Shown here piece after piece: positions 1 to 7,895 of a DNA stretch of 64,000 nucleotides. Position 1 is the first letter of the stretch, and every line of letters starts with the position of its first letter. The notes below the pieces were generated by a model. That model saw nothing but the letters and a program-made list of their open reading frames with translations. It ran no database searches and was not told the DNA's origin. The stretch is from an uncultured Sulfitobacter sp. (GTDB taxonomy: Bacteria; Pseudomonadota; Alphaproteobacteria; Rhodobacterales; Rhodobacteraceae): the NCBI GenBank assembly GCA_913060815.1, contig CAJXSZ010000002.1, positions 124,001 through 188,000 of the forward strand, given 5' to 3'. Both the position numbers and the translations under genes were made by a program.

Positions 1-2
1 AT

Positions 3-560
3 GCACTGAACGGAATGTACACATTCGGTGGCATTTACGCTTTAGGCGTGCTCGGTTGGTCGATCACTCAAGTTGGTATTTTCGGAATTATTGCCGCAAT
101 TGCAGGAGCGCTCGCTTGTTGGATGTCGGGTAAAATCGACCGGCGCGTTGGTCCAATGCCTGTGATTGTTTTTTGCGTCATCACCTTGGCTTGTGTCGCC
201 CTGCTGATCGTTATGATCACGCCAACGTCGATCATGGGTATCCCGATTGCAGAAGGATCGAGCGCGCCCGACATAACGTTCTTTATCGCTGGCGCTGTGA
301 TCGGTGCGGCTGGTGGCTCGTTACAGGCTTCGTCGCGCAACATGATGACACGGCAAGCCAACCCGGAGCGCATGACAGAAGCGTTTGGCCTTTATGCGCT
401 ATCCGGCAAAGCCACATCCTTTTTGGCGCCGGCGCTCATTGCATTTACCAGCCAAGTTACGGGAAGCCAAAGATTGGGTGTCAGCCCAGTTGTGGGGCTG
501 TTCATCGTAGGTCTGGTGCTGTTAGTCTGGGTTAAACCAAAAGGAGATTTCTCCAAATGA
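3..560 (+). CDS. MFS transporter, UMF1-like, C-terminal part
   Basis: The reading frame is open to the left edge (codons Ala-Leu-Asn-Gly precede the first Met at 15), so this is the last ~185 residues of a longer protein. It is almost entirely hydrophobic helices, about five membrane segments, separated by a short basic loop (KIDRRVG) and a second loop (SSRNMMTRQANPERM) that resembles the cytoplasmic loops of major facilitator permeases. The run LNGMYTFGGIYALG looks like the UMF1/Atg22-like branch of the MFS. The substrate cannot be read from this piece. Its stop codon overlaps the mepA start (ATGA at 557), which suggests co-translation. Confidence 0.7.
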   Translation, partial: ALNGMYTFGGIYALGVLGWSITQVGIFGIIAAIAGALACWMSGKIDRRVGPMPVIVFCVITLACVALLIVMITPTSIMGIPIAEGSSAPDITFFIAGAVIGAAGGSLQASSRNMMTRQANPERMTEAFGLYALSGKATSFLAPALIAFTSQVTGSQRLGVSPVVGLFIVGLVLLVWVKPKGDFSK

Positions 561-1513
561 AAGCCAGTAAAATCCTTACAATCGCAGCGCTTGGCATGTT
601 TGTCGGAAGCTGCGGAGGCGCACGCGATATCAGCGGTTCCAAGGCACCGAAAGCAGAACTTCCTACCATTGGAGAGCTTGCTGGGCCGCTTGGGCGGGTC
701 GAGGCCAAGAAACTGTTTGGCACCAAATCCGCAGCATCTTCACAGTCGCCCGCAGCCTATGGCAGCTACGCAAAGGGCTGCATGGCAGGCGGCGTTCAAT
801 TGGCCGAAACCGGACCAACTTGGCAGGCGATGCGGCTGTCGCGCAATCGCAACTGGGGCCATCCGGAATTGGTTGATATGGTCACAAAGCTAAGCCAATT
901 TGCAGCCCAACAACCTGGCTGGAACGGTCTTTATGTCGGCGACATGAGCCAGCCGCGCGGCGGGCCGATGTTGACTGGGCACCGCAGTCACCAGATTGGT
1001 CTTGATGCGGATATCTGGATGCTGCCGCCCACCTCGCTCAGCCTGACGCGCAAGCAACGCGAGAACATATCGTCAATCTCGACACGGCGCGCGAAAGGAG
1101 CCTACGTCAACAACGCATGGACCCGCGCGCATCACGAGATCATCAAAGCAGCCGCTAAAGACCCGCGCACAGAACGGATTTTCGTCTTCCCGGGTGCCAA
1201 GGTACAGATGTGCGATGACGAGCGTGGCAACCGCGCCTATCTGCGCAAGATCAGGCCATGGTACGGACACCACTACCATTTCCATGTCAGGCTGGCTTGC
1301 CCGAGTGGTGTAAGAGGCTGCGTGAACCAAAATCCGCCCCCCGCTGGCGATGGCTGTGATGATGCCCGCGAATGGCAGGCCAACATCCTGAACCCCCCAA
1401 AGGCGAAGCCACAGCCGAAACCCAAGAAGCCTACAGCGCCACGTAAACCGCGTCGTGAACTTACTCTCTCTGATTTGCCAGCCCAGTGTCAGGCTGTACT
1501 GGAGGCGCGGTGA
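557..1513 (+). CDS. mepA: Penicillin-insensitive murein endopeptidase MepA
   Basis: This is a zinc endopeptidase of the LAS/M74 family that cuts D-Ala-mDAP cross-links in peptidoglycan. The N-terminus is a short hydrophobic signal ending in a lipobox-like VGSC with Cys19, so it may be an outer-membrane lipoprotein (inference). The metal/catalytic motifs are visible: HRSHQIGLDAD beginning at His142, and HHYHFHVRLACP beginning at His238. At 318 residues it is somewhat longer than the E. coli enzyme (~270) because of a Pro/Lys-rich C-terminal tail. The start overlaps the upstream permease stop and a GGAG Shine-Dalgarno lies at 542-545. The stop overlaps the GTG start of the next gene, so all three probably form one unit. 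Confidence 0.93.
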   Translation: MKASKILTIAALGMFVGSCGGARDISGSKAPKAELPTIGELAGPLGRVEAKKLFGTKSAASSQSPAAYGSYAKGCMAGGVQLAETGPTWQAMRLSRNRNWGHPELVDMVTKLSQFAAQQPGWNGLYVGDMSQPRGGPMLTGHRSHQIGLDADIWMLPPTSLSLTRKQRENISSISTRRAKGAYVNNAWTRAHHEIIKAAAKDPRTERIFVFPGAKVQMCDDERGNRAYLRKIRPWYGHHYHFHVRLACPSGVRGCVNQNPPPAGDGCDDAREWQANILNPPKAKPQPKPKKPTAPRKPRRELTLSDLPAQCQAVLEAR

Positions 1514-2373
1514 TCAGGCTTGCGCTCGCGCTTATTTGCTTGTGCGGTACTGCATTGGCTGATCCATCATTACGCCCCAACGGGACGTTGCGCTGGAAAC
1601 TTGATGCGCCATGGTTTGGCGGCTGGTCAGGGATTGAGGTGCGCGCAAACGGCACGGAGATGACGGTCGTGAGTGACCGTGGGCAATTGGTAGATGCCGA
1701 CATTCGACGCGAGGACGGGCGGATTGTTGGTGTTGATGTTCACAGCAGCATCCGTCTGAACAAATCATCTGGCGGGAGTCTTCGAAAGAAAGCCAGCGAT
1801 GCGGAATCGTTGGCGTTTCTAGAAGACGGTACCGCATTCATATCATTCGAGCACCGCCACCGGATCATGCAGCTTGACCTCAAGAGTGGCCGCACGCGCG
1901 GCAGGATCAAGCTTCCGTTTGTGAACGAGATGGGCAACAACTCTGGCGTTGAGGCGCTGGCTATCAGCCCTGACGGCACACTCTACGCACTTACGGAAAA
2001 AGCCCCCGAAAACGGCCAGCCCTTTCCCCTTTATGCCTATTCAAATGGCGCATGGCGGATAAGTGCGCGCATACCGCAGCGTGGCCCCTTCGTTCCGGTA
2101 GGTGCGGACTTTGATCCTTACGGCAGGCTGTGGTTGCTGGAGCGCACGGCAACGCCCGTCGGGTTCCGCAGTCGCGTACGCCTCTTTAACCTCGCGCCAG
2201 GGTCTGCGCGTGAATACACCATGCTCACGTCCCTGCCGTCGCGGTATGACAACCTGGAAGGGATCAGTGCATGGCAAGATCCCAGTGGTCGACTGCATGT
2301 CACGATGATCTCGGATGACAACTTTTTACGTCTCCAGCGCACACAGATCGTCGAGTTTGTTGTAAGTGAGTAG
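1510..2373 (+). CDS. Secreted esterase-like activity of phytase family protein
   Basis: A 287-residue protein with a clear signal peptide if translated from the GTG at 1510 (IRLALALICLCGTALA, then DPSL). This start overlaps the mepA stop as GTGA and has GGAGG at 1501-1505. A longer frame begins with a GTG at 1486, but that would put extra residues before the signal peptide. The mature part reads as a beta-propeller-like, phytase/esterase-type domain (PF13449 type) with segments such as WSGIEVRANG, DAESLAFLEDG, GVEALAISPDGTLYAL and NLEGISAW. The substrate is unknown. The family call is from motif recognition; the partner role with MepA in the envelope is inference. Confidence 0.72.
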   Translation: MIRLALALICLCGTALADPSLRPNGTLRWKLDAPWFGGWSGIEVRANGTEMTVVSDRGQLVDADIRREDGRIVGVDVHSSIRLNKSSGGSLRKKASDAESLAFLEDGTAFISFEHRHRIMQLDLKSGRTRGRIKLPFVNEMGNNSGVEALAISPDGTLYALTEKAPENGQPFPLYAYSNGAWRISARIPQRGPFVPVGADFDPYGRLWLLERTATPVGFRSRVRLFNLAPGSAREYTMLTSLPSRYDNLEGISAWQDPSGRLHVTMISDDNFLRLQRTQIVEFVVSE

Positions 2374-2424
2374 GGTTGCACCGACACGCAATCCCGCCTA
2401 AAGCCCCTCCTGTCTGCGATCCCC

Positions 2425-2467
2425 GCAGGCCAAGTCGCCGCACCCTTGCAAAAAACGGTTTAATATT
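2425..2467 (+). promoter_or_regulatory. Possible preQ1-I-like leader of the queuosine precursor transporter
   Basis: Directly before the yhhQ-type start lies GCAGG (2425-2429), which can pair with CCTTGC (2444-2449). It is followed by an A-rich tail AAAAAACGG (2449-2457), and CCG in the loop (2438-2440) could pair with CGG in the tail. This H-type pseudoknot layout, with CACCC before the second P1 strand and an A-run tail at the ribosome entry site, resembles preQ1 class I aptamers, which commonly control this transporter family. A competing hairpin, CTGCG (2414-2418) with CGCAG (2424-2428), would disrupt P1. The gene has no other obvious Shine-Dalgarno. The match to the consensus is partial. 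Confidence 0.35.
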
Positions 2468-3085
2468 ATGACACGCACTTATCTTCCTGGCATCATTGCC
2501 ATGGCCCTTATTGTTGTGGCCTCAAACATCCTTGTTCAATTCCTGTATGGCAACTGGCTGACGTGGGGGGCGTTCACGTACCCGCTCGCGTTTCTCGTCA
2601 CTGACATTATGAACCGCGTTTATGGCACCGCTGCAGCGCGCCGCGTGGTTCTTGTGGGTTTTGTGGTTGGTATCATCTGCTCGCTGTTTGGAACGCAAAT
2701 CATGGGTGAGTTCGGCCCGTTGGTCACAGTCCGCATTGCGATCGCATCTGGCCTCGGCTTTCTCATCGCCCAACTCTTGGACGTCAGCATCTTTGCGACG
2801 CTACGCAATGCCAGCTGGTGGAAAGCGCCGCTCGTCTCGACCCTGATCGGCAGCACAGTCGATACCGCGATCTTCTTCTCCGTTGCCTTCTCGGGTGCCC
2901 TTTCGTTCGTGCACCCTGCCACAGACGTGTCATGGGCGGCTGACGTATTGCCGATCCTCGGCATGGGTCCCGAAGCGCCATTGTGGGTTTCGCTCGCTGT
3001 GGCGGACTGGGCGGTAAAGCTCTCGCTGGCGTTGCTCGCACTTATTCCGTTTCGGATCATTACGGCCCGCCTGCGCGCCGCTTGA
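2468..3085 (+). CDS. yhhQ: Queuosine precursor transporter, VUT/YhhQ family
   Basis: A 205-residue inner-membrane protein with about six hydrophobic helices. The N-terminal half carries the family hallmarks WGAFTYPLAFLVTDIMNRVYG and the C-terminal half SWWKAPLVSTLIGSTVDTAIFF. Members take up 7-cyano- or 7-aminomethyl-7-deazaguanine (preQ0/preQ1) for tRNA queuosine synthesis. The length is usual for the family. The gene stands alone, 94 bp after the previous gene, with a candidate preQ1-responsive leader in that gap. Confidence 0.9.
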   Translation: MTRTYLPGIIAMALIVVASNILVQFLYGNWLTWGAFTYPLAFLVTDIMNRVYGTAAARRVVLVGFVVGIICSLFGTQIMGEFGPLVTVRIAIASGLGFLIAQLLDVSIFATLRNASWWKAPLVSTLIGSTVDTAIFFSVAFSGALSFVHPATDVSWAADVLPILGMGPEAPLWVSLAVADWAVKLSLALLALIPFRIITARLRAA

Positions 3086-3154
3086 ACAAACTTGTAAAAA
3101 ACACTTTGCGTTTTGCAAAACCTATGCAAACCTAAGGGTGATTTTAACAACGGT

Positions 3155-3167
3155 AAAGGAGGTGATC
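3155..3167 (+). promoter_or_regulatory. Full-length anti-SD-complementary ribosome binding site
   Basis: Thirteen consecutive bases, AAAGGAGGTGATC, are an exact complement of the universal 3' end of bacterial 16S rRNA (GATCACCTCCTTT). The AGGAGG core ends 7 bases before a GTG codon at 3170. Most genes in this window have only 4-5 matching bases, so this is exceptional. Confidence 0.75.
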
Positions 3168-3169
3168 TA

Positions 3170-3226
3170 GTGTCAAGAACGGTACTGGAGAGAGGTGTCG
3201 GAACAGCTTTGGAGGTCGTTTGCTAG
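3170..3226 (+). CDS. Putative 18-residue leader peptide or small protein
   Basis: GTG at 3170 opens a frame of 18 codons ending with TAG at 3224-3226, reading (M)SRTVLERGVGTALEVVC. It sits ideally behind an unusually strong Shine-Dalgarno. No family is recognised. Downstream, CGCCTCCT (3279-3286) can pair with AGGAGGTG (3157-3164), so translation may be switched by RNA folding. It could equally be a regulatory RNA in which the strong SD is the functional element and the peptide is incidental. Confidence 0.4.
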   Translation: MSRTVLERGVGTALEVVC

Positions 3227-3299
3227 GGCAGCCCTTGGCATACTGAAATCCGAAGTGGGCCATCGGTCTAACCGATCCCGCCTCCTATACATTTCGATT

Positions 3300-3328
3300 G
3301 GGCCGCTCTGTTTCAGGGCGGCCCTTTT
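3300..3328 (+). terminator. Rho-independent terminator
   Basis: Stem GGGCCGC (3300-3306) pairs perfectly with GCGGCCC (3318-3324) around an 11-base loop and is followed by TTTT. It separates the short-ORF/RNA locus from arfB. Confidence 0.75.
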
Positions 3329-3384
3329 CGCATCTGGTCTACTGCCCCTTCCCGTGCGCGCACCAAGCGCTATGATCACTCTGT

Positions 3385-3804
3385 ATGCTGCATGTAACTG
3401 ACAAAATAATCCTTCAGGATTGGGAGCTAACCGAAAGCTTCATGCGCGCGTCCGGTCCGGGCGGGCAGAATGTGAACAAAGTCTCTTCCGCCGTGGAGCT
3501 TCGTTTCGAAGCGGCTACATCCCCTTCGCTCCCCTTACCCGTGAAAAACCGCCTGCGCCAATTGGCAGGGCGTCGGTGGACCAATGACGGCGCGCTGGTG
3601 CTTCAATGTGACGAGACGCGGAGTCAGGCGCGCAACCGCGAGATTATTCGAGATCGCCTCAAGGAACTCATCCAGCAAGCAGCGACGCCACCCAAACGCC
3701 GTATTGCCACACGCCCTACTCTCGGGTCAAAAAAGCTACGGCTTAAGGCCAAGAAAGTACGCGGGGAAGTAAAGGCGATGCGCGGGAAGGTTGATCCTGA
3801 ATAG
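3385..3804 (+). CDS. arfB: Alternative ribosome-rescue factor ArfB (peptidyl-tRNA hydrolase, GGQ type)
   Basis: A 139-residue release-factor-like protein that hydrolyses peptidyl-tRNA on ribosomes stalled without a stop codon. The catalytic loop ASGPGGQNVNKVSSAVELRF is complete, with GGQ near residues 26-28. The C-terminus is the typical Lys/Arg-rich tail (e.g. SKKLRLKAKKVRGEVKAMRG) that threads into the empty mRNA channel. The length agrees with E. coli ArfB (140). ATG at 3385 gives the usual short N-terminus. The gene lies behind a terminator, so it probably has its own promoter. Confidence 0.93.
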   Translation: MLHVTDKIILQDWELTESFMRASGPGGQNVNKVSSAVELRFEAATSPSLPLPVKNRLRQLAGRRWTNDGALVLQCDETRSQARNREIIRDRLKELIQQAATPPKRRIATRPTLGSKKLRLKAKKVRGEVKAMRGKVDPE

Positions 3805-3865
3805 TGCCTAGACGTGGGTCACTTCCGTGCTGGTCAATACGCGATGCACAGCGCATGGTACCCAA

Positions 3866-4750
3866 ATGAAATCAGACCAGACTTTCACCGCTATTCTATT
3901 GCTCTTGGGCGCGCTTACTTTGTTTGACGGTATGGGCCTCATCATCAAGCACCTATCACCGCGATATAGCGCGGCAGAACTTTCGGCGTGGCGCAATATG
4001 TTTGGCTTGATCCCTTCAGCGATCGTTCTCTATGCCTCACGTGAATGGCACACCACGGGGCGCATACTAGTTGTGCGACAGTGGAAGCTGGCTCTTTTTC
4101 GCGGTGTGATTTTAACCTTTGCACAGTTTTTGTTTTACATGTCGCTCGGAATACTGACGTTCGCGACGGCGTCCACCATCACCTATGCAAATTCTCTTTT
4201 TGCGGTCGCTTTGGCTGTGCCGCTTTTAGGGGAGAAGGTAGGCTGGATTAGATGGAGCGCTGTCATTGTAGGCTTTATAGGTGTCGTCTGGATCGTCCGC
4301 CCCGGCTCGGACAGTTTCACCCTTGCAGCACTTCTGCCGCTGGGGGCTGCTGTTTGCTATGCACTTGTGGGCGTTACGATAAGGGTCATGGATGATGATG
4401 TCCCAACGCCACTGATCAATCTTTATTCAAGTGTCGTCGCTCTGATTGGTGCGGTCTTTCTGACGCTCTTCACTGGGGGCTTCAGTCCACTACAGCAAGC
4501 AAACGACATCTGGTGGCTGATGGCGATGGGTGGCTTCGGAGGCTGCGCTGTGCTGCTTCTCATCATGGCTTACCGCCGTGGCGAGCAGAGCGATCTGGCG
4601 CCGTTCAATTACTTTGGCATTCCGCTGGCGTTCGTGCTCGGCTGGATCTTCTTTGGTGAGGCCCCTTGGGGGGAGCTTTTCCCTGGTGCTTTGTTGATCC
4701 TTGCAAGCGGCCTGCTCATTGTATGGCGAGAGCAACAACTGAAAAAGTAG
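3866..4750 (+). CDS. DMT-superfamily permease (EamA domains)
   Basis: A ten-helix drug/metabolite-type exporter or importer made of two repeated EamA units (roughly residues 8-140 and 150-285). Visible signatures are LSAWRNMFGLIP in the first unit and FNYFGIPLAFVLGWIFFGE, the typical Pro-containing end of the second. The frame could begin at a GTG at 3827, but ATG at 3866 gives MKSDQTFTAILLL with the first helix near the start, as usual. The substrate is unknown. The gene converges on the regulator at 4751 with only a few bases between. Confidence 0.82.
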   Translation: MKSDQTFTAILLLLGALTLFDGMGLIIKHLSPRYSAAELSAWRNMFGLIPSAIVLYASREWHTTGRILVVRQWKLALFRGVILTFAQFLFYMSLGILTFATASTITYANSLFAVALAVPLLGEKVGWIRWSAVIVGFIGVVWIVRPGSDSFTLAALLPLGAAVCYALVGVTIRVMDDDVPTPLINLYSSVVALIGAVFLTLFTGGFSPLQQANDIWWLMAMGGFGGCAVLLLIMAYRRGEQSDLAPFNYFGIPLAFVLGWIFFGEAPWGELFPGALLILASGLLIVWREQQLKK

Positions 4751-5176
4751 CTAAGGTTTCTTGCGGCAATAGAGCTCGAGACGATGGTGGACGACTTCAT
4801 AGCCCAATTCGCGCGCGATCTTGTCCTGCAACTGCTCGATCTTGTCAGACTGGAATTCAATCACCTCGCCGGTATCGACGTCAAGAATATGATCATGATG
4901 CTCTTCATGGCTGGTCTCGAACCGCGCACCTCCGCCGTCAAAAGCATGGCGATGCACAACGCCACCCTCCTCAAGAACCGATAGCGTACGATAGACCGTC
5001 GCCAGTGATACACTTGGCTCAATTTCCTTTGCGCGGTTATGAAGCTCCACAGCGTCGGGGTGATCATCCGCATCGCCAAGAACGCTCAGCAATGCGATCC
5101 GCTGACGCGTGACCCGTATGCCCGCTTTTTTAAGCGCTGCGATCATCTTTTCGGTTTTGTCACTCTCGCCGCCCAT
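4751..5176 (-). CDS. mur: Fur-family metalloregulator, probably Mur (manganese-responsive)
   Basis: A 141-residue repressor of the Fur family. It has a winged-helix N-terminus with recognition helix SVSLATVYRTLSVLEEGG and the metal-binding segment EEHHDHILDVDTGEVIEF. The CxxC pair that holds structural zinc in E. coli Fur is absent at that place, as in many alphaproteobacterial Fur/Mur proteins. It faces sitA across a short gap with repeated operator-like sequences, and in alphaproteobacteria such neighbours usually repress sitABCD in response to Mn. ATG at 5174-5176 has AGGG eight bases upstream; an earlier GTG at 5185 is less likely. Fur or Irr cannot be excluded, but the sit neighbourhood favours Mur. 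Confidence 0.85.
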   Translation of the reverse strand: MGGESDKTEKMIAALKKAGIRVTRQRIALLSVLGDADDHPDAVELHNRAKEIEPSVSLATVYRTLSVLEEGGVVHRHAFDGGGARFETSHEEHHDHILDVDTGEVIEFQSDKIEQLQDKIARELGYEVVHHRLELYCRKKP

Positions 5177-5190
5177 CAAATGCACCCTAT

Positions 5191-5257
5191 ATTCTCAATA
5201 AGAACCTATCTTTGCGAATCGTTATCATTCTTATTTACAGTTGTGAATGGTTCTCAT
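5191..5257. promoter_or_regulatory. Operator-like repeats between mur and sitA
   Basis: Two 13-base direct repeats differ at only two positions: GAATCGTTATCAT (5216-5228) and GAATGGTTCTCAT (5245-5257), 29 bp apart. A related block, ATTCTCAATAAG, lies at 5191-5202, near the regulator start. They resemble Fur/Mur-type operators in an AT-rich intergenic region. Binding is inferred, not shown. Confidence 0.5.
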
Positions 5258-5296
5258 AAGCAAAAAGAAAGTACATTACAAAATGGAGCTTCATCG

Positions 5297-6190
5297 ATGT
5301 TTCGGACGACCCTGAATGCTCTATTTTTCGTCGGTGCGTACACGCTTACCGCTACTGTGGCCTTTGCCGAAGACAAGTTCAAAGCTGTGACTACTTTCAC
5401 AGTCATCGCCGATATGGCGCAGAAAGTCGCAGGGGACGCGGCAATCGTCCAAAGCATCACGCGGCCTGGTGCAGAAATTCACGGTTACTCCCCTACACCG
5501 CGCGACATCATTCGCGCGCAGGACGCGGATCTGGTGCTGTGGAACGGATTGAATCTCGAGCTGTGGTTCGAGCAGTTTTTGACAAATCTCGATGGCGTGC
5601 CTTCTGCGACACTGACCGAAGGGATTGATCCGATCAGCATCTCGTCAGGGGAATATGACGGCAAGCCCAACCCGCATGCCTGGATGGGTTTAGATAATGC
5701 ATTGATCTATGTCGACAACATCCGCGATGCATTCGTCCAGCATGATCCCGATAACGCAGATATCTACCGCGCCAATGCCGATGCGTATAAAGCCCAGATC
5801 ACAGATGCCATCGCACCGCTCCGCGCCGCCGTGCAAGCGGTGCCAGAAGACCAGCGCTGGCTTGCAACATGCGAAGGTGCATTCAGCTACCTCATACGCG
5901 ATTTCGGAATGAAGGAGCTGTACCTTTGGCCGATGAACGCCGACCAGCAGGGCACTCCGCAACAGGTCCGCAAGGTGATTGACACAGTGAGTGAGAATAA
6001 TATCCCAGCCGTCTTCTGCGAATCCACTGTGTCCCAAGCTCCGGCCGAGCAGGTGGCACGTGAGACCGATGCGATCTATGGCGGCGTCCTCTATGTGGAC
6101 AGCCTGACAGAGGCTGATGGCGTCGTTCCAACCTACCTCGACCTGCTGCGCGTCACATCAGAGACGATTGTGAAAGGCCTCACTGAATGA
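5297..6190 (+). CDS. sitA: Mn/Fe ABC transporter, periplasmic binding protein SitA
   Basis: A 297-residue cluster A-I solute-binding protein with a signal peptide ending near AFAED. Expected metal ligands are visible: His62 ([10 protein letters not shown]), His127 (NPHAWMG), Glu193 (TCEGAFSY) and Asp268 (LYVDSL). The His-rich acidic loop of zinc-binding ZnuA is missing, which favours Mn/Fe. The open frame extends to 5039, but ATG at 5297 with GGAG at 5285-5288 is the sensible start. It is the first gene of a four-gene unit with overlapping stops and starts, transcribed away from the Mur-like regulator. Confidence 0.92.
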   Translation: MFRTTLNALFFVGAYTLTATVAFAEDKFKAVTTFTVIADMAQKVAGDAAIVQSITRPGAEIHGYSPTPRDIIRAQDADLVLWNGLNLELWFEQFLTNLDGVPSATLTEGIDPISISSGEYDGKPNPHAWMGLDNALIYVDNIRDAFVQHDPDNADIYRANADAYKAQITDAIAPLRAAVQAVPEDQRWLATCEGAFSYLIRDFGMKELYLWPMNADQQGTPQQVRKVIDTVSENNIPAVFCESTVSQAPAEQVARETDAIYGGVLYVDSLTEADGVVPTYLDLLRVTSETIVKGLTE

Positions 6191-7044
6191 GCGAAGGCAT
6201 ATCCGCACAAGGCGTAACCGTCACCTACCGCAACGGGCACACTGCGCTGCGCGACGCTTCATTTGACATCCCCAGCGGCACGATCACCGCACTTGTGGGC
6301 GTGAACGGCGCGGGAAAATCGACCCTGTTCAAGGCGATAATGGGATTTGTCCCTGCAGCCAAGGGCGAGATCAGCGTGCTCGGAATGCCTGTCAAAGAGG
6401 CGCTCAGGCGCAACATCGTCGCTTATGTGCCCCAGTCCGAAGAGGTTGACTGGTCCTTTCCAGTGCTTGTTGAAGATGTGGTCATGATGGGCCGCTATGG
6501 TCACATGGGCTTTTTCCGGCGTCCGAAAAATGCGGATTACGCAGCAGTCACACATGCCTTGGACCGCGTGAACATGACCGAATTCCGCCATCGTCAGATC
6601 GGTGAATTATCGGGCGGGCAGCGCAAGCGGGTTTTTCTTGCGCGGGCGCTGGCCCAAGAGGGTCAGGTCATCCTGCTGGATGAGCCGTTCACAGGTGTCG
6701 ACGTGCAAACCGAAGACCAGATCATCGAACTTCTGCGCGAAATGCGCGATGAAGGACGGGTCATGCTGGTCTCGACCCATAACCTCGGGTCAGTGCCCGA
6801 ATTTTGTGACCGCACGGTCTTTGTTAAGGAAACCGTGCTGGCTTACGGCCTCACCGAAGAGACGTTTACCCATGACAATCTGGAGCTCGCCTTTGGCGGT
6901 GTCCTGCGTCACTTTGTGATTGGTGGCGCAGACCTGCATGACGACGATGATGCCCGCACCATTCGCGTCATCAGCGACGATGAGCGGCCTTTTGTGGTCT
7001 ATGGCGATGAGACAAAGAAGATCGAAAAGGCAGATGCAGAGTGA
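6187..7044 (+). CDS. sitB: Mn/Fe ABC transporter ATPase SitB
   Basis: A 285-residue ATP-binding subunit. Walker A is [10 protein letters not shown], the signature [17 protein letters not shown], Walker B VILLDEPF, and the switch His lies in LVSTHNLG. It energises uptake with SitC and SitD at the inner membrane. The start overlaps the sitA stop by four bases (ATGA). The acidic C-terminal tail ([17 protein letters not shown]) is a little longer than the core fold. Confidence 0.92.
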   Translation: MSEGISAQGVTVTYRNGHTALRDASFDIPSGTITALVGVNGAGKSTLFKAIMGFVPAAKGEISVLGMPVKEALRRNIVAYVPQSEEVDWSFPVLVEDVVMMGRYGHMGFFRRPKNADYAAVTHALDRVNMTEFRHRQIGELSGGQRKRVFLARALAQEGQVILLDEPFTGVDVQTEDQIIELLREMRDEGRVMLVSTHNLGSVPEFCDRTVFVKETVLAYGLTEETFTHDNLELAFGGVLRHFVIGGADLHDDDDARTIRVISDDERPFVVYGDETKKIEKADAE

Positions 7045-7895
7045 TGGAGACGCTGCTCCTCCCCTTCTCCTACGGGTACATGTTCAATGCCATGTGGGTA
7101 AGCGCACTGGTCGGTGGTGTCTGTGCCTTCTTGTCCGCGTATCTCATGCTCAAAGGCTGGTCTCTGATCGGAGACGCGTTGAGCCATTCCATCGTGCCCG
7201 GTGTTGCGGGCGCCTATATGCTGGGCCTACCATTCGCTTTAGGGGCCTTTGCGGCGGGCGGTCTGGCGGCAGGCGCAATGCTTTTTCTCAACCAGCGCTC
7301 GGGGCTGAAGGAGGACACGATCATCGGCCTGATCTTTACGTCATTCTTTGGCCTTGGACTATTCATGGTCTCGATTTCGCCCGCCTCCGTTTCGATCCAA
7401 ACAATTACGATGGGCAATATCCTCGCCATTACGCCGTCCGATACACTACAACTGGCGATCATCGGGTTCGTCACGCTTGCGGTGCTGCTGGCCAAATGGA
7501 AGGATCTGATGGTCACCTTCTTTGACGAGAACCATTCACGTTCCATCGGTCTCAAGCCTGACGTGCTCAAAGTCGTGTTCTTTATGCTTTTGTCGGCGTC
7601 TTGTGTCGCAGCGCTCCAAACGGTCGGCGCATTTCTGGTGATCGCAATGGTCGTCACGCCAGGAGCGACGGCCTATCTGCTGACCGACCGCTTTCCTCGC
7701 TTGCTGATGATGAGTGTGGCCATTGGTACGTTTACTTCGTTCTTTGGTGCTTATCTGAGTTTCTTCGTTGATGGTGCCACGGGAGGCATCATCGTGAGCT
7801 TGCAGACACTCATATTTCTTCTTGCTTTTGTCTTTGCGCCCAAACACGGCTATCTTGCTGCGCGGCGCAAAGCGCGTGAGGCATTGCAGCCATGA
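7044..7895 (+). CDS. sitC: Mn/Fe ABC transporter permease SitC
   Basis: An ABC-3 family inner-membrane permease of 283 residues with about eight hydrophobic segments. The characteristic stretch LKGWSLIGDALSHSIVPGVA is present. Translation may begin at GTG 7041 or ATG 7044, overlapping the sitB stop. It pairs with the paralogous permease that follows; two permease genes distinguish sitABCD from znuABC. Confidence 0.9.
   Translation: METLLLPFSYGYMFNAMWVSALVGGVCAFLSAYLMLKGWSLIGDALSHSIVPGVAGAYMLGLPFALGAFAAGGLAAGAMLFLNQRSGLKEDTIIGLIFTSFFGLGLFMVSISPASVSIQTITMGNILAITPSDTLQLAIIGFVTLAVLLAKWKDLMVTFFDENHSRSIGLKPDVLKVVFFMLLSASCVAALQTVGAFLVIAMVVTPGATAYLLTDRFPRLLMMSVAIGTFTSFFGAYLSFFVDGATGGIIVSLQTLIFLLAFVFAPKHGYLAARRKAREALQP

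Larger units (their letters stand above)
3150..3328 (+). ncRNA. Candidate structured small RNA / leader locus before arfB
   Basis: The 299-bp gap between the transporter and arfB holds an ordered set of elements. They are the 13-base perfect SD, an 18-codon ORF, a perfect stem-loop ATCGGT-CTA-ACCGAT (3262-3276), an anti-SD-like CGCCTCCT (3279-3286) and an intrinsic terminator (3300-3328). This reads as a self-contained transcript of roughly 160-190 nt; the 5' end is not known. No known RNA family was recognised; 4.5S, 6S and tmRNA were considered and do not fit. Confidence 0.4.

Noticed and set aside
3227-3299. Possible SRP 4.5S RNA or tmRNA before arfB
   Set aside because: The conserved SRP tetraloop/asymmetric loop sequence and a tmRNA tag reading frame with a CCA-type end are absent.
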